Source: Hysterangium stoloniferum
Lineage: Eukaryota; Basidiomycota; Agaricomycetes; Hysterangiales; Hysterangiaceae
Reading direction: 5' to 3'
Assembly (NCBI GenBank): GCA_015178975.1
Contig: WHVD01000012.1
Span: forward strand, 868,001-932,000
Length of the DNA stretch: 64,000 bases
Each line of letters opens with the position of its first letter. The first letter of the stretch is position 1. The position numbers and the translations under genes are program-made. The notes under the pieces are model-generated. The model was not told the DNA's origin. It did no database searches and was given only the letters and a program-made list of their open reading frames with translations. Shown piece after piece: positions 34,638 through 45,709 of this stretch.

Positions 34638-35760
34638 TATATCTATATCTCTTGTGTGAAATATGTACCTTTAGTACTGTACTGCTCGACTTGGACCATA
34701 GCCAGAAATTTAATTTCACCGACAAATCTCCAGAATCTCGATGATAAATTTGAAAAGATAGTGGACGGGCACTTCTTCGACGTAAATAACTTGGCTGTTC
34801 GAGAGGTGTTTTCTTTCGCCGATCGTTTGTTTCATCTCTCATTGGCCAAATCTAAAACACCCTGTTCACTCAAACTTACTTGACCAATCAGCTTTGGTTG
34901 TCTTCAACTAGTAGGGATCAAATAACCATCCATATATACCATATATACTTATAATTCATGACACGTCCACAACACAAAGTCTTTAATAACGCGTTTATCG
35001 CCTTGATACGACTGAAAAATAAAAATACAATGCTCTAGGTATCGATATCATCCACACGGGTAATCATCTAGAAATCGTACAGCAACCCATATTGAGATTC
35101 TGCAGCTTACAAACCTAAATCCTCAATATCACACAGTAGAAGCTATTGGGACGAGATTTTTTTCTTCTAATACTATAAACATACACAAAGAGAGGTAATC
35201 AAAAAAAGCGGGCCCCCCAAGCCAATGGCTCTCATCCTACCGGTAATAAATACCTTTGTAATAAATATTAAGGTCCCTTTAGATCTGTCCTCATTGCATG
35301 GAGCCGCAGAAGGTGTTCAACTCGCGGAAAATACCTTGAGACCGACTTTCTGCCCTCGGTTTGGTGCCGCAAGACTTTTTCGATTAGCTCTCTTCTGTTA
35401 AATTATGTTTATAATCTTAGAAACTTTTATTATTATTATGACAGATAGATTCTACACGATATAAAGGTAAAAAAAATTGCATGCTCAAGAAAGCGCTACT
35501 TCTCCTGTGAACGGCTATAAATAACCGAAAGTGGTCAGGGTTGCTATTCGATATGCGGACCGAATGCAAAGCGTCACATGCGTTACAACCAACACCTTGT
35601 GGAACATCATCATTAACAACATTTTGTCACACCATCTTGCACCAATATACCTCAAACTTTGGTAATTCTTTAATAAAAAGCTACATGGCTTTGTCTTACA
35701 CCCGTCGCTGATTTTTTTGATTATTAATAATCTTCTACTTTCAGTAATCAACGTGAATCA
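34638..35760. other. Intergenic; no gene seen
   Basis: About 1.1 kb of AT-rich sequence with short ORFs only and no recognisable motif. Confidence 0.5.
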
Positions 35761-37124
35761 ATGATTTTCACGTACGAAGTAAGAAGTTGTTATATGCCCC
35801 GCCATCAGTTTATGCATGTTTCTACCTCAGGTCATTTCTGGTTTCTTTTCTGAAGGTGTGGACAATAACGAAGTGACACTGGAACAGGTAATCTAGCTCT
35901 GATGCCAAGTTGTAAATCTTTCAGCTTACAATACCGATATACTTAGATACCACCCAGATTTGGACTCATCGATTCATCCCCTACTTGTTGGCGCTCGTTC
36001 AAGGCGAAGATTGCAGAGTTGAACCAGTCTTCGCCCAAAGATACCACTTATAGAGTCTTATTTGTGGGCAGGCACGGCCAAGGATATCGTGTGTTTTTTT
36101 TTGCTGTGAAATTGCCAACATCATAAATTTGATTTCTCGAAATTTCAATTACGCCTTGCAGATAATGTAGCGGAAAGCTTATACGGATATGACGTGGGTG
36201 CTTTCCTTCTTTACTTGCCTTTATAGTGGTTGGGAGTTCAGGTATCACATTATCTTCTGTAGGCATGGAACAGGTATGGTAGACCTAATGGAAACCACGT
36301 GAATATTATTAATCGTATTCCATCAAGCCACTGGGCCAAATTAAACGGTGACGGGAAAATAATTTGGGGTCGTGAGTCCTTATTATTACACTGCCGGACC
36401 TGAATAATCGCCGATGTGGCGTTAGCGGATCCTCAGTTAACAGATATGGGACTAAAACAAGCAAAAGCCGTGAACAGGGCTTGGAAAGAGCAGGTTAAAA
36501 ATGGCATGCCCTTGCCAGAAAGCCTGTATTCCAGCCCATTCACCAGAGCAGCACACACGGCGCTTCTCACATTCGATGAAATTTTAATCAACGTTGAAGA
36601 GGCCTTCCAGAAGAGGCCGGTCGTCAAGGAGGTACGTTCGCTAGATTTTATTCTCTCGTTTTACAGATCGGGAAACCATACATGGGCTTCATCCAGAAAT
36701 TGAGAGAAGTGAACGGAGTGCACACATGTGACAAGCGTAGCCCACGCTCTCACATAGTGAAGTTGTTTCCTCAGTTCGACATTGAGCCGGGATTCTCGGA
36801 AGAAGATGAATTATGGGATGCAAACCGCCGAGAAACCGAAGATGAGTTGACCGCGAGGTTAGGACTGGCCCTTCAAGAGATCTTCACAGAAGACTCTAAG
36901 ACATGTAAGTTTTACTTTAGAAAAAATTATTTCATACTTATTTTATGTAAGATATATCCCTCACGATTCACGGTGGAGCTGCCCGAGCGCTCATGAGAGC
37001 TATAGGTGCTCGACCATATCAATTACCTACTGGCGGTACGTTCTCAATATTACCCCGATATCGTTAGCCGTAATGCCACGTTATAGGGGTTGTTTGTCTT
37101 GTTGTCAAAGTTACAAAGGTTTAA
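35761..37124 (+). CDS. Histidine phosphatase / phosphoglycerate-mutase-like protein
   Basis: The enzyme belongs to the branch with an N-terminal RHG motif and a phospho-histidine intermediate; substrate is unknown. Ten exons fit in phase to 278 residues: 35761-35778 (MIFTYE), 35831-35887, 35947-36088, 36162-36193, 36263-36273, 36328-36368, 36426-36631, 36697-36904, 36952-37035, 37087-37124. Motifs: IPPRFGLIDSSP, YRVLFVGRHGQGYHNVAES (catalytic His), AWNSHWAKLNGDGKIIWADP, LPESLYSSPFTRAAHTALLT, GVHTCDKRSPRSHI (second Arg pocket) and SLTIHGGAARALMRAIG (second catalytic His). Exon 5 is only 11 nt but restores the conserved AWN(S)HW segment exactly. Such proteins are common in fungi and usually annotated only as phosphoglycerate mutase-like. 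Confidence 0.85.
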
Positions 37125-37859
37125 TACTGCTTCCTTATCGACTCAGACAACACCAATGAGAAACTATCAATTTTTTGACCATCCAACACTTATCTTTCGG
37201 TATAGGAAATAGACAGAGCTAATACTCGGTTGGCCCATGTTCTTTCGTCATCCAGTACATAATTGGCGCGCTTTTGGCATGAAAGCCTGCATAGTAATTA
37301 TTGGTATATATGATGATAACTTTGTAGTGCTATCTATTGTTTAAGTTGTGAAAAATTTATGGGGGCTAATTGTAAAGGATGTGCTCCTTATTTTAATTAA
37401 ACAGTGAGTAATTATAGAAAACATGTCAGGCAGGGAAAGAAGGCCAGGTGAGGTTGTAAGGTTAGCTTCAAGTGATAGTAAGGTGTAAGACCCAGCTACG
37501 TGGTTGGTCCGAGAGGTTAAAAATAACCAGTCAAAAAAACACACCATAAAGCCCAGAGAAATGTGCGAAGAGAGTCGAGGAAGGGGCAGTTCGTAAAGAT
37601 ATAGTAACAAGAGTAATATTCTGATTACTGGGTGATCGTGGCTACTCCATTCTATCCCAGTAAGCTCCATCAAAGAAAAGAAAAGAAGAGTAATCTTGAT
37701 TACAGCACATGCCCAGTGACCGGATGGCGGACCGTCGGAAGAGTTGTCGGGGAACGGCAACGGTAACAAGCTGGCCCATTTGTAAGCTGGTGGCAAAAAG
37801 GTTACGCATAATGCCCTGTGAAAGCATAAGCACAAAGGACTCCCGTTTCTTCCGCAACT
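37125..37859. other. Intergenic; no gene seen
   Basis: No coding region is recognised between the histidine phosphatase and dehydrogenase genes; it must contain the promoter of the latter. Confidence 0.5.
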
Positions 37860-39767
37860 ATGCCAGGCTCTGGAAAGACTTACCGTATCGCTGTGATCGC
37901 TGGAGATGGCATCGGACTAGAGGGTGAGATTTGAAAACATGTTTGGTCGATATATGTTTTGCCAAGGAGGCCGTTAACGGATGCCTTTCCCATGGTCAGT
38001 TATGCCTGAAGGACTGCGCTGCCTTGAAGCTGCTGCAGAAAAATATGGTTTTAAATGGAATTTTGAGCATTTTGACTTCGCTTCGTGCGATTACTACGAG
38101 AAACACGGAGAGATGCTGCCAAAGAACTGGATCGAGATTCTGAAGCCATTTGATGCGATATATTTTGGAGCAGTGGGCGATCCAAGGAGGTACCCCGTAA
38201 GTTTACCACAGTTTGTATATTGCAAATATATACTTCCTAACAATAGCTTTCAGGATCACATTACGCTTTGGGGAAGTTTATTGCAGGTGAATATTAACAC
38301 GTAAGGGATGGTGACGGACGACCCACCACAGTTCGCATTCAGTTTCGCCGACAATTTGATCAATACGTCAATTTACGCCCTGTTCGCCTTATTTCGGGTG
38401 TCAAGAGCCCTCTTGCGCTGCGAAACCCGGGAAATGACAAAATGTGAACCAGTTTTGAACTCTAAACTACTTTAAGTGATATTGACACCCATCCAACAGT
38501 GACTACTGGGTGGTCCGTGAAAACACCGAAGGCAAGTAAGAATATAGTAAGGCAGTACTGTTATACTTATATCTTATTAGGCGAATATTCTGAGGTTGGC
38601 GGGAGGTGAATGACTCTGGGTTGCTTGAACCTCCTTAGCTGACAATCACATATTTGGACACTAACAGAATGTTTTCGGGAACGGACCGAGAACTCGTGAC
38701 CCAGCAAACGATCATGACACGCACTGGCGTGGACCGTATCTTGGATTATGCATTCAAATTAGCACAAAGCAGACCCAGGAAGCTGCTAACGAGCGCGAGT
38801 ATGTCATTATCCTTATCATCGACTTATATGGGTTGATCAATTTGCTGGCACAGCGAAAAGCAATGGTTTGTTTCTGGCACCGGACTGGGATAACTAACCA
38901 ATTTGGTCTTGTAGGGATCTCTATCACCATGCCTTACTGGGATGAACGAGTAGCGGAAAAGTCCAAGCAATTCCCAGATGTGAAAGTCGAAAAATACCAT
39001 GTCATGATCCGTTTAACCCAATCTATTGTGCAATAACTTAACGCCCTTATAGATCGACATCCTTTGCGCGCACTTCGTGGCGAGGCCTCACACGTATGTC
39101 AATATTCGTTCAGTATGACAGATTCTGTAATTAATTTCCATTCTCTTCAAAGCTTTGATGTGGTAGTGGGGAGGTGAATGCATTTTATTCGTCAATATCA
39201 CTCCCATTGACATCGCTTGACTCATGATATAGTAACCTTTTTGGAGATATTCTTTCGGTCAGTGGTACATGGGCAATACAATTGCATATTATAAGCCATT
39301 GGTTTATTGATGCATTTTCAGGATTTAGGCCCAGCTACAACTGGAACTATAGGAATTGCGCCATCTGGAAACATCAATCCGACGGGAGAATGGCCTTCCC
39401 TATTCGAGCCGGTGCAAATTAAAACAGACTTCTTAGTCACCGTTCACTAATAAGTTGACTACTGACAGGTCCACGGCTCTGCTCCTGACATTTTTGGAAG
39501 GGACATAGCCAACCCCGTCGGAGTCAGTTTTATCGTTTTGGGAAAACCAATGCGGTTTTTACTTACTTATGTCGTCAGATGATTTGGTCTGGTCAGATGA
39601 TGCTTTTGCATCTCGGGGAAACGAAAGCCGCAGAAAGTATCATGAACGCCATTGATCTGGTTCTCGGTCGTGCCAACACATCTGAAATCACGCCTGACCT
39701 CGGAGGTGGAGCAAAGACTCAAGCCTTGGGAGCTGCAATTGAAAAGGCAATCAGGGAGGGAAACTGA
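37860..39767 (+). CDS. Tartrate/isopropylmalate-type beta-decarboxylating dehydrogenase
   Basis: The family oxidises 2-hydroxy acids with NAD and removes a beta-carboxyl group (tartrate, D-malate, 3-isopropylmalate). Fifteen exons join in phase to 366 residues, a normal length. Motifs: TYRIAVIAGDGIGLE (N-terminus), VMPEGLRCLEAAAEKYG, FDAIYFGAVGDPRRYPDHIT followed by LWGSLLQFRRQFDQYVNLRP (substrate loop and Arg cluster of tartrate-dehydrogenase type rather than LEU2 type), DYWVVRENTEGEYS, FDVVVGSNLFGDILSDLGPA (metal-binding Asp) and LFEPVHGSAPDIFGRDIANP (NAD-binding loop). Intron 5 (38532-38580) begins GCAAGT instead of GT, a known minor class that keeps phase here. Exon 8 (38854-38865) is 12 nt. 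Downstream neighbours are the synthase and isomerase of a leucine-type pathway. Confidence 0.88.
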
Positions 39768-41950
39768 TCATTTTAATGTCCGAATAAAGAGACACTGTAA
39801 CGAATACTGCACTGAACAGTACTCCTCTAGACAAAGCCCCGACTCCCGGCTTAGGTTTTCTTTGTAATGATTGACGTCAATTTAGGTGATATCAAATAAG
39901 TTTATAGTGCCACTTTTTTTGTGTGTTTTATCTAAGGGTCTCTAAATTGTGCGGACTCAACTAATTGTCAACAAGCACTTATAATCCAGATATCGGGCAT
40001 CTACAGCTGGCATTTGAAAGCTTTCTCACTAAGAAGATAAGGAGAGAATGGCGATAACCGGTCACAGTTTATTAACGTTAAGAATTGGACAAAATTGTGG
40101 GAAAGTACTAAAGTTGATCCGGTTTCCAGAGGTAAGATAGTAATGAAAAGATTGTGAGGAAAATTTTGGTCAAATAGTGCGGCATACATCCAGCAACAGC
40201 ATCATTTTGCCCCTGATAGTAGTATTCAGATCGAACAGTTTATTTTCGCACCGTTTCCGAAGAGCGAACATAATACCAGACCGTAATTTTCACTTTGACA
40301 GAATTTTGATGATTTTACTTATTTTTTTTAGCATTTTGGGTGCGTGAAAACTCTGATAAAATCTCCAGCATGTTACCAATCTTGCGACAATGGTGAGATA
40401 ATGAGGAAATCTGCATTTTCTCACCATTATCACATTTGCCCTTGCAAAATACTCTGTAACAATTTGCATGCGCCAAAATATTACTCTGTAGGCACCGTGT
40501 TTTCACCTTGGTAAAAATAAGCTGTTTAATGTAAGCCTGGCCACCTTACCACATACGCCACCATTCCCTACCACTCCCTTTGTTCGACTAATCAAGCATT
40601 CCTTGTGTCGCCACTCAATCACCCTTGACCATTGTTCTCCCATCAACCTTTGTTCTCCTTTTCCTGCCACATCTTCCTTGTCTTCAGGCACATTTTGTTA
40701 CCACAATCTTATTGTTCCAAGCAGATATATAAGTATACATTCCACAGTGATAAGAGAACAATCTTTTTGACCATGAAATCCCTTCTCACTATTCCCTGGG
40801 GAACCTCACATTCATCTTGTATCATATTGCTATTAAAATAAAGAAAACTTAGTCCTGTCCGTGTTGACCGAGTCAGGCTGATAACAACAACCTTTCATTT
40901 AATCTGAATAACATCAGGCGCTATTACTTAGACCATTTTATCGAAATTTTCCTCACAATCTTTTCACACTATTTACCTCTGAAGATTTGATAAATTTTAG
41001 CATTTTGTTCGGTATTAAATGGTGAGAAAATATGGTGGATTCTCGCCATTTTCGGAGTGGGGAAACTTAGAAATGCCCTGGCTGTGGTCATTGCGTCGAG
41101 TGATGACTTGGGGCCGCTTCTGTCTCGCTCCGTGGATGAGGCATACTGTAGCACCGATATAGATGAGCCGGCAAAGTTCCAGGGTTGGGGTAGAATTTAT
41201 CAAAACGAAGAGCGGGTAAGAGGTCGAGGATAAGCTGTCGACTCCGCCGGGATGTGACGAGGCTTCCCACAGAAGAACATCAGGAACTACAGTACTTGCG
41301 AGTCAACTCAGTAGCGACCGGTAGAAATCCCTTAATAGCCTACGGCACAAATAACTCACTATAATGGATAGTAAGTGTGGTGCTATTTCGGTACTTAAGA
41401 GGCATCGCTTTTGAATGAGGGAGATCCGGGAAGGGCGGAGGGCGGAAGGCGGAGAGAGACTCTTATGCTGTAGTGCGTAGCATGTGGTCCGCCATGACAT
41501 TCCCTCCGCCGGTGGAGATGCTCAACTTTGGAAATTTCCTTATTTGCTTAAGAGGTGTGGTAGTTTGTCCTTGGTTATCAATGTTAGACAAAGCCCGAGA
41601 CGCTGTTGGATGGGAAGGCTTAGTATAAAACTAATATTAATTTATGTATTGTTGTCAAGCTTCTCATCAACTGTATTCCACAGTACTCAAGAAAAATTAT
41701 ACTTATATTCAGTATAGACTCATAAGCTGTGCACTCTTGCGTCTACATAAAATAAATTCATCAGCAACAAACTCGACGGTGGTGATGTTATATACACTTT
41801 GATTTGAATTAAATGATTTTCCCAAGAGTATTATCATATAACATCGGCTTAATCATCAAGTTTGTGTAAGCCGCCAAAGACTGAGTCGGACTACGCCACG
41901 TTTTAGGTCGCGCAAATGGGGGTGAGGGAACTCACCCCTACGTTTGAGTA
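39768..41950. other. Intergenic with inverted repeats; no gene recognised
   Basis: About 2.2 kb without a recognised gene. Segments near 40118-40165 and 40930-40980 are inverted copies of each other, sharing GAAAAGATTGTGAGGAAAAT, and short hairpins with TTTTCTCACCATT occur near 40390-40437 and 41018-41055. Between them, 40523-40886 has an ATATATAAG box (about 40725) and AAATAAAG (about 40838) as in a solo LTR, with ends TGTT/AACA but no target duplication. Confidence 0.4.
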
Positions 41951-43096
41951 ATGACTTCTGATTCTCCGTTATCTCAATTCCGATCACCACTTCCCGACCT
42001 CCTGGACGTCTCCATTGTGAAGAACCATGCAGAATTATCGGGAAGGTTTTCGGCCATAGCAGAAGCATTACTTTTGGAATACCACTTGCGCATCGAATAC
42101 GAAGGAACAGTCACTGATTTTGAGATATTGGAAATTGAATTTTATCTTTACTTGCCGGATGTTCACGAAGACCCATTTTGCCATGGGCATGATGACCAGA
42201 CAGCATCAGCACAATGGTACAAATTTTTTATTTTATTTTCTATTTCTGTTCATTCCAAACTGGGAGTGCCCAGGTATTTCCACCGCGCTGGAAAAGGCTC
42301 TAATCCTTCAAACAATCCATCAAGCGCAGGTGGCTACCGTGGAGGTACACGCAAGGGCCTTGATATCACATTTGGCTCTCCAATCGTATCATCGTTTTTT
42401 TCCACCTCTCACAGTCCAGCGTCGAGTCGAATTCGAGGAGGAATTCTTTTGCGGTCTATTCGCTCAGCGAATGGGGAAAATACCATTATATCTGGTCCGT
42501 CGCTCGTGGTCGACAAAATTCTGACGATCAATAAGTCCCGAAATATTGCCGAGTTAGTTGGGACGAAATTAGGTGGATGTATCTCTGCCCTGCAACCAGA
42601 TGCGCATGTGGAGTCATCTTCCAGCATTCAGTCAAGGCTCTATTTGACCGCGTGTCTACGAGACCCCAAAGGAAAGCCGACAATTATTTATCGTTCACCG
42701 CGAGTAGGTCTAGATTTGTCACATCCATCAGTTATTCCGCAACGTGATAATCTACGAGTCCAATACGTAGGGAAATTTTATCGATATTTCGTCCGACCGG
42801 AGCTTTTAAAAGTGAATGGACGTTGTCATACATTTGTGGGGCTTCTCGTGGACGGTTTTCTCTTGGAGCAAGGACATATATCGAAGCCAATATCAATGGG
42901 GCGCTTAGTCGATTTAATTGGCCTTAAGCAAGCCATAGTTCAGCGATATACTGACGATTTCATGGACGGCGGAGCGAAACGAAGTCTGGTGGAATTTGTG
43001 GGATCCAATGGAAAGAATGCTTCTTCAAATGCGCGAACTTTTATGCGGATGATGGGAGTTTTACACCGTATGGGATTATTGCATAAGGACTGCTGA
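41951..43096 (+). CDS. Conserved protein of unknown function (EIEFYL / GGYRGGTRKGLD motifs)
   Basis: The ORF contains one intron of 57 nt (42217-42273); removing it joins TAS-AQW to YFHRAGKG and gives 362 residues. Visible motifs: LRIEYEGTVTDFEILEIEFY, LPDVHEDPFCHGHDDQTAS, WYFHRAGKGSNP, GGYRGGTRKGLDITFGSP, RGGILLRSIRSANGENTIIS and a basic, globular C-terminal part. I recall this pattern (an EIE-Y-L strand, HEDPFxHG, W-Y-F-H-R, YRGGTRKGLDxTFG) from uncharacterised fungal proteins. The dense His, Asp and Gly motifs suggest an enzyme or nucleic-acid-modifying fold, but that is speculation. No signal peptide or membrane segment. It sits between the dehydrogenase and synthase of the leucine-like set, all on the plus strand. 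Confidence 0.78.
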   Translation: MTSDSPLSQFRSPLPDLLDVSIVKNHAELSGRFSAIAEALLLEYHLRIEYEGTVTDFEILEIEFYLYLPDVHEDPFCHGHDDQTASAQWYKFFILFSISVHSKLGVPRYFHRAGKGSNPSNNPSSAGGYRGGTRKGLDITFGSPIVSSFFSTSHSPASSRIRGGILLRSIRSANGENTIISGPSLVVDKILTINKSRNIAELVGTKLGGCISALQPDAHVESSSSIQSRLYLTACLRDPKGKPTIIYRSPRVGLDLSHPSVIPQRDNLRVQYVGKFYRYFVRPELLKVNGRCHTFVGLLVDGFLLEQGHISKPISMGRLVDLIGLKQAIVQRYTDDFMDGGAKRSLVEFVGSNGKNASSNARTFMRMMGVLHRMGLLHKDC

Positions 43097-45709
43097 TATC
43101 ATTGTTATTATTATCCGCAAGGTCTGTTCTGGTTGGTACGTGACCGCTACGAGCTACTTTATTGCTCACGTATCCGGGTGTTAGGGTATTCCGAGGGAAT
43201 ATGTACAATCAACGCCCTCGTAGGCGGATGATGTTAGGACGCCCACCGCCCTGCTTCGTATTATGTCACCTTGGCGTGGTGATGGGATGGACTCCCATCA
43301 CTGTACATTCTCTCTTTCATCATCATGATATTCCGAGTCTATTCGTCTCTAGATGCAGACTTTAACACGCCGCTGGCCATCCCCAGACGTCATCCATTCA
43401 TTCATAGCCGAACGGACGCACAACACTGCTTTTCACTCATTCGTATTGGACACAAGAACGGCTAGATATATAGGGCGCAATGGCAACATTGTTACCCCTT
43501 TAAAGGGCTGCTAGGTGTATCGACTGGTTAAAGCCTTGAAATTAGAAGCATCCCTGAATTTGCGGGTCATCCATTGTAAAGCGAAGTATCCATATAAGTC
43601 CCGGATATTGGCCGTTAGTGGAAACAAGCGGTTAATTTGTATGTTAAATGACATGATCCGTTGGGAATAGTGTTGCCGCCGGCTCAACTTTTTTGCATGG
43701 CTACAGTTGAAGAACTTGAGAAATTTCTTTTTATTATTCGGTTTTTAGCCTTTTTTCAGTATTTCTACGCTTTTAAAACTCCTGGGATAAATTGGCTGAA
43801 GCCGTGGGGCCGAGTCGGGATCAGCCGAACTGTGGCATCATTGGGCAGATTCCCACTGCTCAACATCCGCTTCCTGTGAAATATGTTGAAAACGTGAGTA
43901 TAGCAACGTGCGGCCAATAACGGTCAATCTCGGTTCGTGAAGCTTGCACCACAGGCTAGGCCTTGGACGGATAGCGGTGCCTTGGATATTTATAGATTAG
44001 TGACATTTGGTAAAGACTGTGGGCTCAGGAGTGAGGTTTGAGGGTTTCTTCATTCTTACCCCACTTTTTGCTGCTAAATGGCTATCCCACTTCTGTCGGT
44101 CAGGGGAGTTCCGTGGTTAAACCGTTGTGGTTGCATCAAGTGGCAAAATTACGTAAAGTGCTGACCAGACGCCATTGAAGATCCATGAGTTGGAGGAGCA
44201 CAACGATTTTCTGTTTCGACTTGTATGCTGTTCCAGAATAGCAGTGACACGATGTATTGCAGATAAAAACACATCTGGAGGTATCGAAGTACTATGAAGA
44301 TTATTTCAGACCGTACATATACTTGTATCTTTGGATGAAGAACGGAGGGGATTCGGAGTGGGTCGGCCGCATAGTCATTTGACAGTTCTTCGTGATAGTC
44401 AATCACCTGTTTTGGATCTGAATCAATGGCTCCTGGCGCGGCTGATCTATGAACCACCATGTGTTTCGGCAGTTTGCTTAGAGGAAGAAAATTTGACCCA
44501 TAAGTTCTTGAAAGACTGCAAAATTCTGCATATCTATTAGGTGTAGATTGTGTTCCTCCTGGGCGTTGCTTCTGCGGTAAAACTTCCGATAGGCCTCGCT
44601 TAAGAGCTGATGTGTCTGTGTATTAAGGGTTTCTATTATCAGAGAATCTTCAGGAAGACACCTCGGGAACTTAAGTTTTCCTGAGTTCGGGTTTTCTTCG
44701 GAACTGGTTGGAAAAATTATTTATTTTTTAATGCGTGAAAGCCTGTTCGAGTCCTCTCCACAGATGTTCTTTTCGACGCTCATCAAAAAATCTGACCGGA
44801 ATACTCCAAGAAGAATTTTTTTATCAATAATGTTTTTTGAACTCTAACAACCCTGTCTCACGGTTTCACTCACCATCACTTTGTAATAATTCATGAAAAT
44901 ATATAATTGTATTCTTTATACACTTGCACAGTAACCAGTTCCATGGGGCAAAGTATTTAGTTGTCCCAAACAGGGTTTGGGGCCTGAAGATCTGACGGTT
45001 TCAAGGCCTTTGCAACGGTGATCAAAACGGAGGTTTTGTTTTCGGCCCTTGTTCCGTGAAAATCAATTTTAAAACGCACAGCAAACACACTCTAATAAGT
45101 ATTATTTTCCAAGGTAGTGTAGGTTTTCAAGGTGGTCGAAAATTCATTGCTTAAGCGCCGTGGCAGTCTTGCCTTGCAATTGCCCCCTTGTCGTTCCCAC
45201 GGCGACTACTAGAAAAAAATTCCTAACGTACCTTTTAGCATTTTTCTTGGTAGATCTTAGCTGTACAGCTCGTTTCGCTCAGGCGCTAGAACGACTACAC
45301 AAGAGGAATCTATACTTCTGATTACCTGGCTGAAGTAAATCACACGTGGCGTCCGAGCTTATGTATCTTGGACAACCTCCGCTCGCTTGCAAATATTCTT
45401 ACTAATAACAGCGGCCTCGCCATGGGTTCGCCACGAACCTGATCTTTTGCTTGCAAGTCATTGATGTTCCTTTCTTAGGATGTATCTCGACGTATAGATC
45501 TCGGAGCACTCGCGAACTTTTCCAGTAACTCTACTTCTCTGTCAACTCAATATTGAAAAGAAGAATTGATGTTATCTTCGGGAACCCTCACTACCGTCTT
45601 TCCGGCCCATTGGCTACGTGCCTTGGCTCTTGGAGTCTCCCGACGTTCCCATTAATCCTTGGCTATTTAAGATGAGGACCCCTCAAGGAAAACCACCCCC
45701 ATCTTCTCA
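43097..45709. other. Intergenic; no gene recognised
   Basis: About 2.6 kb with short ORFs only. Just before the synthase gene GGCTATTTAAG (about 45661-45671) is a possible TATA-type box about 40 bp from the start codon. Confidence 0.45.

Noticed and set aside
40523-40886. Solo LTR with ends TGTT/AACA
   Set aside because: Promoter-like and poly(A)-like motifs are present but the flanking 5-mers do not match and no second copy is seen, so it is only mentioned within the intergenic entry.
43661-44540. Short ORFs on both strands as possible genes
   Set aside because: No motif, no consistent splice pattern and no homologous copy in the window.
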